From Clostridia bacterium (lineage in GTDB: Bacteria > Bacillota > Clostridia > Oscillospirales > CAG-382): a stretch of DNA of 53,908 bases. Below, piece by piece: positions 26,374 to 35,366 of this stretch. Under the pieces are notes generated by a model. That model ran no database searches. It was not told the DNA's origin and saw only the letters and a list, made by a program, of their open reading frames with translations. The stretch lies in the NCBI GenBank assembly GCA_017561145.1, contig JAFZDO010000014.1:1-53908 (forward strand). The letters run 5' to 3'. The position numbers and the translations under genes are program-made. Position 1 is the stretch's first letter. Each line of letters begins with the position of its first letter.

Positions 26374-27276
26374 ATGAAAAAAATGGGAATTTTAGTATTA
26401 ACGGTTATGCTGATATCCTTGCTTCTCTGCTCGTGCAGCTATAATACGTACAGCTTTGAAAAAATAGGCGACGTTTTGGAAAACGCTTCGGACGAAATTA
26501 CAGAAGAAGAAAAGATCAACTTTACCGCAGAAATTCCGACGGAGGATTTTCTTGCGGCTACCGACTATTATTTTCTGTTGGATGACGAAAGCGGCGAATA
26601 TACAAAGGTTTTATTCAAGACCAACTACACCGTAACCGACTTGAAGTTTTTCAACGTTATTCAGCCTCAGATCACGGTCACATCGTCTTCACCCATAAAG
26701 GGCGATATCATTTTGACGATGGATACGCTGACTCCCGATAAGCCTGTTGTCATCGACGTAAAGACCGAGGGATACACAGCGGTTCGCGGCATTTCATTTG
26801 TCGATCCCGAAGGCAATACGCATTATTACACTATAACTTCCGATTCCTTGGGCGGTATAGTTTTCGATAACGTAAATATGCTTGATCATCCCGGCTTGAC
26901 CGCAGAATATCCCGGAAAGAATTATTTGGAAAATCCCGAAAATTACCTCAATTACGAGGATTCAAAGGAGGATTTCAATAAAATTCTTTTCAGAGTCGGA
27001 AAAAACGTTTCGGATTTCAGATTTTTAAGCATTGAGCCTGCCGAAGCCGATAAAGCCGACGGAAAATATAAAATTTCCAAGGTGCTTTATAATACGGGCG
27101 ATTTTGGTGCGATGATGCCCTTCGTCGCAGAAACGCAATCGGGCGAAACGACTCCGAAACGCGGCATTTCGTTTGTTGACGAGCACGGCATAACACGTTA
27201 TTTCACAATCAATTACTTAACGACCGGCAATAAGGATATCTTCATTAAAGAGGTCGTTCCGATGATCGAAAAATAA
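26374..27276 (+). CDS. Lipoprotein with internally duplicated domain
   Basis: A 300-residue lipoprotein (MKKMGILVLTVMLISLLLCSC signal, lipobox Cys near residue 21). The rest holds two similar halves. A segment RGISFVDPEGNTHYYTI near residues 137-153 is echoed by RGISFVDEHGITRYFTI near 267-283, and each follows a strand of the type KVLFKTNYTVTDLKFF / KILFRVGKNVSDFRFL. It is not a family I recognise. GGAGG precedes the start. It lies 30 bases after the dockerin amidase on the same strand and is probably co-transcribed with it. Confidence 0.75.
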   Translation: MKKMGILVLTVMLISLLLCSCSYNTYSFEKIGDVLENASDEITEEEKINFTAEIPTEDFLAATDYYFLLDDESGEYTKVLFKTNYTVTDLKFFNVIQPQITVTSSSPIKGDIILTMDTLTPDKPVVIDVKTEGYTAVRGISFVDPEGNTHYYTITSDSLGGIVFDNVNMLDHPGLTAEYPGKNYLENPENYLNYEDSKEDFNKILFRVGKNVSDFRFLSIEPAEADKADGKYKISKVLYNTGDFGAMMPFVAETQSGETTPKRGISFVDEHGITRYFTINYLTTGNKDIFIKEVVPMIEK

Positions 27277-27296
27277 ACATATCAATAAGAGCAACA

Positions 27297-27328
27297 AAAA
27301 AAGAAGTCCGATGACTTCTTTTTTTAGA
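27297..27328. terminator. Bidirectional terminator
   Basis: GAAGTC/GACTTC with a CGAT loop, flanked by A7 and T7, between convergent genes. Confidence 0.85.
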
Positions 27329-27863
27329 GTTGTTTTATGAATGCTTTTAAGGAATAAATTTCGGTACCGTGCAAAGTGTCTCCGTTATCGAGAATTATTT
27401 CGCTCCCGTGTTGCGGCTGATTTCGCATTTCAATTGCCGCAGGATGCTGAAGAATAATTTTTCTGACCGGTTTCGAGGTATCTTTTATTTCAAATCTATA
27501 TTTATTGAACGGTTTGGCGCCACTGTCAGAAAACAGTATCGCTTGGTTCTTTGACGATAAAAACGCATAATATTTTCTTATGAAGTAATCGCCGTTTTCC
27601 TTTACGATTATTTTTGTATTTTTTCGCATGCACCCAAACAGCTTTATCGAAAATATCGTGGTTTCTGTTTTAATGTACAGATCGAGGCTTTTGCGATTGC
27701 GGTTACCCAAAAACCAAAATCGATGCGTTGCTTTAAGCTCAAAACCGCGTCTTTTGCATAACCGCACAAGCTTTGTGTATAAAATGCACCGTTTGATAAA
27801 AAAACGTGCAAACGGTATCGAAACAATAAAAGCAACGAAGACGGGTAGCCAAAGCCAAAACAT
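27324..27863 (-). CDS. Hypothetical membrane-anchored protein
   Basis: A 179-residue protein with one N-terminal transmembrane segment (WLWLPVFVAFIVSIPFARFFI) and a basic, probably cytosolic beta-rich remainder (SLDLYIKTETTIFSIKLFGC, YRFEIKDTSKPVRKIIL). No family recognised. It starts two bases after the stop of the sigma-factor-like gene, with AGAAGG inside that gene. The two are therefore coupled, and the protein could be a membrane partner or antagonist of the sigma-like protein. That is inference from position only. Confidence 0.6.
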   Translation of the reverse strand: MFWLWLPVFVAFIVSIPFARFFIKRCILYTKLVRLCKRRGFELKATHRFWFLGNRNRKSLDLYIKTETTIFSIKLFGCMRKNTKIIVKENGDYFIRKYYAFLSSKNQAILFSDSGAKPFNKYRFEIKDTSKPVRKIILQHPAAIEMRNQPQHGSEIILDNGDTLHGTEIYSLKAFIKQL

Positions 27864-27865
27864 AC

Positions 27866-29512
27866 TTACACCTTCTTTCTGTAAGTCAGAAAGATTATAG
27901 GTGTTTTTCCGACCTCTACTCGGTACGGTAAAAGACCTTGGCTAACAATTGCTTCAAGCTGAGCGAGAGGATAAGCTCGAAGCATCCATTGAGTTTCGCA
28001 ATGCTTATATTCATCTACGTGATTTGGTACTCTGCGGCGTTTATTTTTAACGATTTCTTTAAGTCCGTCACCCAATACCTCCGAAAGCTCTGTAAACAGC
28101 GATGTTGTTGCAGGATAAAAAAGCGTTTGCGCCGTTTCTTCGGTAAGATACGGTATATCCAAAATAGCTTTTCCGCTTTCATCTCGCTTAATAATGTTAA
28201 GATTTTCAAAATCGGGAACAAGCTCATATATCCGTGAGTCATCGGGCACAACGTTGCATTCGGGAATGAGCGAAGCATAAAAACGTCCTATCGTTTGCAG
28301 ACTGCATTTATATTTAAACGTGCCGTATGCCCAATGAGCGTCTCCGAAAAATGATTGCTTATCGAAAAGAGTGCAGTTGTCCGATGCTTCGGAACGATAC
28401 GGAACATTTACCGGACCCGAGCCTTCGTATTTATTATTGCGTATACATCCGTTTTCATAAGAAGTGCAATAGGCGAACCATTTTCCTCCGTTTGGGCGTT
28501 CGGGCGGATTTGACGGCCATTCGCTTTTATCGTTGCACACTGTAGAGAGCTGAGAAAGTGCCATATCCAGACCGAAAAGGCAAAGAGTCGCTTTTTGCTT
28601 TTCTGACATAGATTTAAATTCCCTATGTTCAAAAAGCTTGAAAAAATGCTTTTTTGCGGTCTCCCAAACAAGCTTTGCGTGTTTTGCCGCAAACGTTTCC
28701 TGCGCTTGGATATCACCAAAAGAATCCTCGTAATTTACAATCAAGCAACGTGCATAAACAAGACCGTTTGCTGTTCGCCCCATAAGCTCGCCGTTAACCA
28801 TTCGGTCGATCAACGGCTCTAAATATGCACACGGCATACCCATAGTTTCCGCTATCGCTTTTACGGACAGAGGCGCTTGATATGCAAGTATCAGAATGTT
28901 TTGTTCGATTTTTGTTCCCAACATCGAAAACGGCTCACCCGAGAAACCGGCACTTCCCCATATTGCAACAGAAAGAGATTTTGGTGAATAGCTTATTTCG
29001 GCATACTTATCCATTTTTACGATACCCTCTTTGATTTGATGTCTTGCACTCGAAAGGCGAGATTTTACAGTTCCGACGGAAATTCCCAGGTCGGAAGAAA
29101 TACGTTCAATACTGTAACCCTTTACGTAATATCTGACTGTCACCTCACGGTATATGCTTATAAGACGTCCTATCTCGCGACGCACAGACGCATATTCTTC
29201 GCCGATACTTTCCGCTTCTTCGATATTTCCGATAGCTTCGTCTTCTTTCATCATTTCAACAGATTCAAATGAAATAATGTTGTTTCTGTATTTTTTGCGA
29301 AGCCATTCGTTATATTTATTTTTAAGCACTGCGGTAAGATATCCCTTTTTATGCTCAACATATTCGCCTTGTTTTTGCTTTACGATCAATGCAATAAGAG
29401 TTTCCTGAATTATCGAATCTATATCGTTGCAATCAGAGTATTTATACGAAGCAAGGTCGTAAAGATAGTTCAAATATTCCTCATATTCCTTTTCAAGCGC
29501 ACTGTTCTTCAA
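27866..29512 (-). CDS. Sigma-70 family (ECF-like) protein with long C-terminal extension
   Basis: A 548-residue protein. Residues about 1-165 look like an ECF sigma factor. Region 2 includes the DIDSIIQETLIALI segment, and region 4 reads YSIERISSDLGISVGTVKSRLSSAR, a clear helix-turn-helix. The remaining 380 residues include a second helix-turn-helix-like stretch (PLSVKAIAETMGMPCAYLEPLIDRMV, about 225-250) and a Cys- and Trp-containing domain of unknown type. I start at the TTG at 29512 because AAAGGAGG lies just before it; an upstream ATG at 29536 would place that site inside the gene. Normal ECF factors are about 170-200 residues, so the extension is probably a sensory or regulatory domain. 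Confidence 0.75.
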   Translation of the reverse strand: MKNSALEKEYEEYLNYLYDLASYKYSDCNDIDSIIQETLIALIVKQKQGEYVEHKKGYLTAVLKNKYNEWLRKKYRNNIISFESVEMMKEDEAIGNIEEAESIGEEYASVRREIGRLISIYREVTVRYYVKGYSIERISSDLGISVGTVKSRLSSARHQIKEGIVKMDKYAEISYSPKSLSVAIWGSAGFSGEPFSMLGTKIEQNILILAYQAPLSVKAIAETMGMPCAYLEPLIDRMVNGELMGRTANGLVYARCLIVNYEDSFGDIQAQETFAAKHAKLVWETAKKHFFKLFEHREFKSMSEKQKATLCLFGLDMALSQLSTVCNDKSEWPSNPPERPNGGKWFAYCTSYENGCIRNNKYEGSGPVNVPYRSEASDNCTLFDKQSFFGDAHWAYGTFKYKCSLQTIGRFYASLIPECNVVPDDSRIYELVPDFENLNIIKRDESGKAILDIPYLTEETAQTLFYPATTSLFTELSEVLGDGLKEIVKNKRRRVPNHVDEYKHCETQWMLRAYPLAQLEAIVSQGLLPYRVEVGKTPIIFLTYRKKV

Positions 29513-29585
29513 AGAGGCACCTCCTTTCAATATCATTTCACCCTTTTAGTTGCAAGAAATAACAAACGGTTCGCTCTTTTGCAAA

Positions 29586-29615
29586 AAACAGGATAAAATC
29601 GCTTTTATCCTGTTT
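29586..29615. terminator. Bidirectional terminator after the aromatic operon
   Basis: A 13-bp stem AAACAGGATAAAA with its complement around TCGC, with T-rich sequence on both strands. It closes the operon that ends with the ceramidase-like gene on the minus strand. Confidence 0.8.
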
Positions 29616-29622
29616 TTATTAT

Positions 29623-31074
29623 TCAGTCTTTTAAAAACTCGTCCAATTGTGGGGATAAGTCCTTGCGGAATTTGGGGATTGCATCGCGGCTTATCCAGCT
29701 TGACCAATAAGTATAACCGCCGAGCGACATAGAACGCGGAGTTGCGACGTAGTTATAATAACCGCCGCACTGATCGACGGGAATGGTTTTTGTGCCGGTA
29801 AAGCGAGAGCGCATCCAAAGTGTCATATCAACAAGACTTTCGCCCGGTACGCCGACAAAGAGATAACCGCAGAAGCGCAACGCGGGAACGTAAACGGTGA
29901 CCTCGTGAGTTTTGAGCTGCTCGGCGGTAAAGCCAAACTGCTCACCGCGGCACATGTGAAGAATGTGCGAGGAGCGCCACAAATCATCGATAATAAGCTT
30001 TACTTCGTAAGGTGAACGCTTTTCTGCAACGGCACGCTCGAATTCCTTTTGAAGCTCAACGTGTCTTTCGCGGCATTTTTGCATATCCGCATAATTATCG
30101 GGAATGTCATCCTTCATCGGCATTACGATCTCGAAGGTTTCGGTTTTAAAAACATCGTCTTTATCAAGCAAAACCGCATTCTTATCGAAGACCTCGCGAA
30201 TCTTACTTCCGATAGATTTGGCAAGACGGATACATTCCTGCGCAGAGGTTTCATAAGTGCCGTGTCCGGGTGAGCAGTCCTTTTTTGTAGCAAGGTCTGC
30301 GCAGGGACCGTTGATATACATACCGATACCGCCGTAAATTTCAGCCATATCGTCGGCAAGATAGCCCGTCCAGTCGTAATCGTAGTGGTATTCGGTAAGA
30401 CGGTCGGGGTTTTCGCTATGCTCGAAAAGAACGCCGACGTCGGGGTGCGCCGCAAAGCGCGTTACTGTACCGATAGTTTCGCCTTTTTTGTTCTTGAACA
30501 TAAACATATACGCCATTTGGTCGACGTTGTTATCGAAATATATCGGCTTGTCAAACGCAGGAAGGTCGGGCTTATATCCGCGGAGGAGCATAATGTTGGG
30601 GTCTTGGGTATAAGGCTTTCCGTTTTCGTCAAACTTCATACCGCGCCAAACGGTAACGCCGCCGAGCCCTTCGATATATTGCTCGCGGTTGAACGAATAA
30701 TCGGTGCCCATATCTATTTCTGCGCCGTAAACGTCGCACTCTTGAGCATTCTTGATCATTTCGTTTATCGTTTCAACCGATTTATCGATCAGGGCGTCCA
30801 TCGCTTCGCCTGCGATCTGCTCGTATGCAGGTGCGGCATGGATCTGAATTTCGTGATACCAAATCGACTTTTCGGGGATACCCGTACGTTTCGAAACCTC
30901 TTTTCTCCAACGGTCTGCCTCACGGGGGAAGGTCGCATTAAAATCGAATGCACCGATAACTACCCTTTCCGTACCCGATTCGAGATATAAAAATCTTCCG
31001 TACAGGTCGGTGCCGTAGGGCCATTCCTGCTTGAAGGTTCCTTTTGTTGACATTTTTGCAAAGCTGCATTTCAT
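29623..31074 (-). CDS. Neutral/alkaline ceramidase-like protein
   Basis: A 483-residue protein without a signal peptide that resembles the N-terminal catalytic region of neutral ceramidases and related uncharacterised bacterial proteins. Metal-ligand-like histidines are in YHEIQIHAAPAY (about 75) and FAAHPDVG (about 195). The LFVGVPGESLVDM segment near residue 420 is typical of the family. Whether it hydrolyses ceramide or another amide is unknown. The ATG at 31074 follows ACGGAG, 20 bases after the DAHP synthase stop. It therefore appears to be the last gene of the aromatic amino acid operon, an odd partner. Confidence 0.7.
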   Translation of the reverse strand: MKCSFAKMSTKGTFKQEWPYGTDLYGRFLYLESGTERVVIGAFDFNATFPREADRWRKEVSKRTGIPEKSIWYHEIQIHAAPAYEQIAGEAMDALIDKSVETINEMIKNAQECDVYGAEIDMGTDYSFNREQYIEGLGGVTVWRGMKFDENGKPYTQDPNIMLLRGYKPDLPAFDKPIYFDNNVDQMAYMFMFKNKKGETIGTVTRFAAHPDVGVLFEHSENPDRLTEYHYDYDWTGYLADDMAEIYGGIGMYINGPCADLATKKDCSPGHGTYETSAQECIRLAKSIGSKIREVFDKNAVLLDKDDVFKTETFEIVMPMKDDIPDNYADMQKCRERHVELQKEFERAVAEKRSPYEVKLIIDDLWRSSHILHMCRGEQFGFTAEQLKTHEVTVYVPALRFCGYLFVGVPGESLVDMTLWMRSRFTGTKTIPVDQCGGYYNYVATPRSMSLGGYTYWSSWISRDAIPKFRKDLSPQLDEFLKD

Positions 31075-31094
31075 AGCATTTCTCCGTTTCAATA

Positions 31095-32123
31095 TTAAAG
31101 CTTTTCCGCTAAATCATAAATAAGCTTTTCGGTCTTTTCCCATCCGAGACAAGGGTCGGTTATCGATTTACCGAAAACGTGTTCTTCAATTTTTTGCGAG
31201 CCGTCTTCCAAATAGCTTTCTATCATAAGTCCCTTAACAAGCTTCTTGATATCGCCGTTGTATTTACGGCTGTTAACTACCTCGTTCGCTATACGGATCT
31301 GTTCAAGATAGCGTTTACCCGAATTGTTATGGTTTGTATCGACGATGACCGAGGGGTTTTCCAAGCCCGAGGAATAATAAATCTCGTTTAGCTTTATCAA
31401 ATTTTCATAGTGATAATTGGAAACGCTCTTTCCCGCAAAATCGACGTATCCGCGCAATATCGCGTGGGCAAATCGGTTGCCCGAGCTTTTTACCTCCCAA
31501 CCGCGGTAAAGGAAGGTGTGACTCGCCTGTGCGGCTTTTATCGAGTTGATCATAACCGTAAGGTCGCCTCCGGTGGGATTTTTCATACCCACGGGAACGT
31601 CAAGACCGCTTGCGGTAAGGCGGTGCTGTTGATTTTCGACAGAGCGTGCGCCAACGGCAACGTATGCGAGAAGGTCCGAAAGATAACGGTGGTTCTCGGG
31701 ATAAAGCATTTCGTCTGCACAGGTAAAGCCGTAATCCTTTAATGCGCTCATGTGTAGCTCGCGTATTGCAACGATGCCCTTGTACATATCGGGCTTTTCG
31801 TCGGGGTCGGGCTGATGAAGCATTCCTTTATAGCCCTCGCCGGTAGTACGCGGCTTGTTTGTATAGATACGGGGTATTATCAAAATCTTATCCGATACCT
31901 GATCCTGTACGTTTCTGAGACGCGAAATATATTCAAGAACCGGTTCGCGGTGATCCGCAGAGCAGGGACCGATGATCAAAAGGAACTTGTCCGATTCGCC
32001 CTTAAAAATCGATTGTATTTCTGCATCGCGCTTTTTTTTGATTTCCTCCATTTCGGGAGTTACCGGATAATCAAGCTTCACCTGCTGAGGTATGGGAAGC
32101 TTTCGGAAGAATTGCATATTCAT
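31095..32123 (-). CDS. aroF: 3-Deoxy-7-phosphoheptulonate synthase (type I DAHP synthase)
   Basis: A 342-residue enzyme joining phosphoenolpyruvate and erythrose 4-phosphate, the first step of the shikimate pathway. Type I AroF/G/H features are visible: IIGPCSADH near residue 50, RIYTNKPRTTGEGYKG, then GARSVENQQHR and KNPTGG, VIVDTNHNNSGK, and EEHVFGKSITDPCLGW at the C-terminus. The start codon overlaps the tyrA stop (ATGA), with AGGAGC upstream. Feedback sensitivity (Phe, Tyr or Trp) cannot be read. Fifth gene of the aromatic operon. The E. coli-like type is less common in Firmicutes than the type Ibeta enzyme. Confidence 0.92.
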   Translation of the reverse strand: MNMQFFRKLPIPQQVKLDYPVTPEMEEIKKKRDAEIQSIFKGESDKFLLIIGPCSADHREPVLEYISRLRNVQDQVSDKILIIPRIYTNKPRTTGEGYKGMLHQPDPDEKPDMYKGIVAIRELHMSALKDYGFTCADEMLYPENHRYLSDLLAYVAVGARSVENQQHRLTASGLDVPVGMKNPTGGDLTVMINSIKAAQASHTFLYRGWEVKSSGNRFAHAILRGYVDFAGKSVSNYHYENLIKLNEIYYSSGLENPSVIVDTNHNNSGKRYLEQIRIANEVVNSRKYNGDIKKLVKGLMIESYLEDGSQKIEEHVFGKSITDPCLGWEKTEKLIYDLAEKL

Positions 32124-32998
32124 AATTCTGCTCCTGCTTTTTTGGGTTTGTTGAATTTTTTACGGCGAGCCGTGGAGAGTCTCATCATTTCTCGCATTTC
32201 TTCACGGTTTTCGTTTTTAATGGTATCATAAAGCTTATCGAACGCTTTTTTGTAATTATCCATTTCGGCAAGAAGTGTTTCGCGGTTAGAAAGAAACAGC
32301 TCCGACCACATTGAATCGTTTATGTTTGCAATACGCGTAAGATCACGGAAGGAGTCGCCGGTATAACGTTCGAGATCGGGTTCATCGCACGCGTACATAA
32401 GCGAAACGGCTATACAGTGGGTAAGCTGAGAAAGAAACGCTATCATTTTGTCGTGCTTTTCGGGACTCAGCACCGATATTTCACGGAATCCGAGCGTTTC
32501 TCCGAGATCTCCGCAGAGCTCTACTGTATCAAGCGAATTCTTTTCGGTCGGTACGATAATATAATTTGCGTTTGCAAATATGCTTTTATCGGCATTTTCT
32601 ACGCCCGAGGTCTCCTTGCCTGCCATAGGGTGTGCGGAAATAAATTCCACGCCCTCGGGCAAAAGCGCCTGGATTTTATATACGATGCATCCCTTTACAC
32701 CGGTTACGTCAGTCACCACCGTTTTGGGCTTTATAAGATTACCGTATTCTTCGATCCATTCGACAAAAACGTGCGGATAAAGAGCGAAAACGATTATATC
32801 GGCTTCTTTTATAAGCTCCTCATCAACAAAATCAGAGCCCTTTGCAATAAGTTTGTGCTCCAAAGCATATTCGATCGATGCACGTTCCTTTGTAATAGCG
32901 GTAACGTAATAGCCTTGATCTGAAAGCGCTTGTGCATAGCTTCCGCCCAAAAGTCCGAGTCCGACTATTAAAAACCTTTTTGATTTATCTATCTTCAT
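32120..32998 (-). CDS. tyrA: Prephenate dehydrogenase
   Basis: A 292-residue NAD(P)-dependent enzyme that converts prephenate to 4-hydroxyphenylpyruvate for tyrosine. FLIVGLGLLGGSYAQAL is the nucleotide-binding Gly-rich loop. SAHPMAGKETSG is the family's substrate-site segment with its His, and LTHCIAVSLMYA follows in the helical dimer domain. No ACT or chorismate mutase domain is attached; the mutase is fused to AroB in the same operon. I use the ATG at 32998 (AGGA upstream). It overlaps the aroA stop by 14 bases and ends overlapping aroF. Confidence 0.92.
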   Translation of the reverse strand: MKIDKSKRFLIVGLGLLGGSYAQALSDQGYYVTAITKERASIEYALEHKLIAKGSDFVDEELIKEADIIVFALYPHVFVEWIEEYGNLIKPKTVVTDVTGVKGCIVYKIQALLPEGVEFISAHPMAGKETSGVENADKSIFANANYIIVPTEKNSLDTVELCGDLGETLGFREISVLSPEKHDKMIAFLSQLTHCIAVSLMYACDEPDLERYTGDSFRDLTRIANINDSMWSELFLSNRETLLAEMDNYKKAFDKLYDTIKNENREEMREMMRLSTARRKKFNKPKKAGAEL

Positions 32999-34196
32999 AA
33001 ATTTCAAGTCCTACGTTGAGTTTTTTAAGAGCATCAAAGAAAGCGGGGTAGCTTTTAAAGACAGCCTCGGCGCCTTCGATCTCGCCGCCTACAAGAGTGC
33101 AGAGCACCGAAAGTGCCATAACGATACGATGGTCGTTATGACCGCAAAGCGTTTCTTTGGGTGCCTTGACGTCAGCCGAATGAACTGTAACGCTGTTTTC
33201 GCCGATTTCGACGTCGATGCCGAGCTTTTTAAGCTCCTGCGCCATTGCTTCGCTTCGGTCGGATTCCTTGATCTTCAAACGGGCTGTTCCCGTAAAGGTC
33301 GCACCGCCCTTTGCCGCCGCGACGGCAAAAAGGATGGGCGCTAGGTCGGGACAATCAGAAAGATCAAATTGACGCTTTCCTTTTTCGATAGCATCGAAAA
33401 TATCGTAAAATACTATATCGCCCTGAAGGGTATTTCTGTTGATTCCGTCGACCTGAACATTACCGCCGAAAAGATTGAATGCCTGCAAAAATGCCGCGTT
33501 CGAGCAGTCTGCTTCGACTGTAACGCATCTGCTTTGATAACGTTGGTTGCCGAGAATTATAAATCTGCTGCCGACACGTGTGATCTTTATGCCGAATTCT
33601 GTTAGCGTTTGAAGTGTCAGATCAATATAGGGCTCGCTTTCGAGCTTGCCGATGACTTCGATTATACTTACGCCATCAAGGAGCGGCAGAGTGAAAAGCA
33701 GACCGCTTATAAACTGACTCGATATATCACCCCGAACACGGTAATTACCGCTTTTGAGTTTGCCGCATACCGTAAGGCTGTTTGTTCCCTTTTCGAAAAG
33801 AATACCCTGTTCTCGGCAGATAGATTCATAAACCGAAAGCGGACGCTCGAAAAGACGCGAGGCACCGATAAAGGTGGTCTTTTTGCCCGAAACAAGGCAA
33901 AGCGGAATTAAAAAACGCAGTGTGCTTCCGCTTTCGTTGCAATCGAGGATCGCATTTTCGTTTGTATTGAAAATATCCAAGCCGCCGACTGTAAGCGTTG
34001 ATTCATCCGATGAAACAGATGCACCGAGCGACGAAAGGCAGTCTATGGTAGCTTTGATATCTTTTGAATATGCCACGTTTTCGATATTGCTTCTACCCGA
34101 AAGCGCGCCGCAGATTATTGCACGGTGTGCAATGCTTTTTGACGGCGGAGCAATTACGTTACCGCAAGCAAGAGAGGGGTTTATTTTAACTTTCAT
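32985..34196 (-). CDS. aroA: 3-Phosphoshikimate 1-carboxyvinyltransferase (EPSP synthase)
   Basis: A 403-residue enzyme that transfers the enolpyruvyl group of phosphoenolpyruvate to shikimate 3-phosphate. Family landmarks are IAPPSKSIAHRAIICGALSG at the N-terminus, NESGSTLRFLIPL around residue 87, the RVRGDISSQFISGLL region, and GHNDHRIVMALSVL near 355. The length is slightly short compared with typical 420-430 residues, but both halves are complete. Seventy-seven bases separate it from aroC, the largest gap in the operon; no clear promoter or terminator is seen there. Confidence 0.93.
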   Translation of the reverse strand: MKVKINPSLACGNVIAPPSKSIAHRAIICGALSGRSNIENVAYSKDIKATIDCLSSLGASVSSDESTLTVGGLDIFNTNENAILDCNESGSTLRFLIPLCLVSGKKTTFIGASRLFERPLSVYESICREQGILFEKGTNSLTVCGKLKSGNYRVRGDISSQFISGLLFTLPLLDGVSIIEVIGKLESEPYIDLTLQTLTEFGIKITRVGSRFIILGNQRYQSRCVTVEADCSNAAFLQAFNLFGGNVQVDGINRNTLQGDIVFYDIFDAIEKGKRQFDLSDCPDLAPILFAVAAAKGGATFTGTARLKIKESDRSEAMAQELKKLGIDVEIGENSVTVHSADVKAPKETLCGHNDHRIVMALSVLCTLVGGEIEGAEAVFKSYPAFFDALKKLNVGLEIYEDR

Positions 34197-34273
34197 TATT
34201 ATTCACCAAATGATATTTGCTCGCTTTTATACAGTAAAGACGAATAGTTTACATAATTTTTATCACTTTATCT

Positions 34274-35365
34274 TTACAACGCCAGCCAATCGGATCCGTG
34301 TTTACCGGCAAGAGCGTCTGCGATCACAAGCGCACATACACAATCAACAACGATTCGCGCACGGTGTACTATGCAGGGATCGTGGCGTCCCTTTGCAGAT
34401 ATCTTCGCATTTTCGAGGTTTACATAATCAATAGTATTTTGTTCTTTACCGATCGTAGGTGTCGGACGAACGGCACACCTTAAAACGATAGGCATTCCGT
34501 TGGATATTCCGCCGTTAATACCGCCGGAATTGTTTGTAAAGGTATGCACACAGCCCGACTCGGTATAAAAGCCGTCGTTAGCCGAAGAACCGCGCATTTC
34601 CGCAAATTTAAAGCCTGCACCGAATTCTACGCCCTTGACCGCAGGAACAGAAAACAATGCGTGGGACAACATTCCCTCGAGGGTATCGAACCAAGGCTCA
34701 CCGACGCCTGATTCGAGCCCAATGATCGCGGTTTCGAGTATACCTCCCACCGAATCGAGATCCTCTTTTGCTTTTAAAATATTGCTCTGCATTTCGTTTG
34801 CTTTATCATTATCCAAAACCGCAAAGGAAAGGTCTGCGAGCGAATCGATATCATTCTCGTAATTATCGAATTCACGGTCCTTGACACCTGCACAGGATGC
34901 AATATGAGTGCCTATCTTTATCCCCTTTCTGTTTAGTGCAGGGAGGATAATTCCTCCTGCAGCAACAAGCGCCGCGGTGATGCGTCCGCTGAAATGTCCG
35001 CCGCCATGGGGATCTTCATATCCGCGATATTTGATATGCGCGGTATAATCGGCGTGGGAGGGCCGGGCAAGGCGGGTTATATCTTCGTAGTCGGAGGAGC
35101 GGGTATCGTTGTTTGGGATAGTTATACAGATAGGCGTTCCGACTGTAAAGCCGTTAAAAACGCCGCTGTGTATCAAGAATTCATCCTTCTCGCTACGCGC
35201 AGTGGATATTGCGCCTTCGGGTCGGCGAAGCGCCAAAAGTCTTATGATATTGTCGTAATCAACGGGAATTCCTGCAGGAACACCGTCGAGCACGCAGCCT
35301 ACGGATCTGCCGTGACTTTCTCCGAAAAGAGTGATCGATATATTGTTTCCGAATGTATTTTTCAT
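34274..35365 (-). CDS. aroC: Chorismate synthase
   Basis: A 363-residue FMN-dependent enzyme that makes chorismate from 5-enolpyruvylshikimate 3-phosphate. The three family signatures are present: GESHGRSVGCVLDGVPAG near the N-terminus, the GRITAALVAAGG region after DPHGGGHFSG, and RHDPCIVHRA near the C-terminus. The start lies one base after the stop of the mutase-AroB gene, with GGGAG just upstream, so translation is coupled. Confidence 0.95.
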   Translation of the reverse strand: MKNTFGNNISITLFGESHGRSVGCVLDGVPAGIPVDYDNIIRLLALRRPEGAISTARSEKDEFLIHSGVFNGFTVGTPICITIPNNDTRSSDYEDITRLARPSHADYTAHIKYRGYEDPHGGGHFSGRITAALVAAGGIILPALNRKGIKIGTHIASCAGVKDREFDNYENDIDSLADLSFAVLDNDKANEMQSNILKAKEDLDSVGGILETAIIGLESGVGEPWFDTLEGMLSHALFSVPAVKGVEFGAGFKFAEMRGSSANDGFYTESGCVHTFTNNSGGINGGISNGMPIVLRCAVRPTPTIGKEQNTIDYVNLENAKISAKGRHDPCIVHRARIVVDCVCALVIADALAGKHGSDWLAL

Positions 35366-35366
35366 C

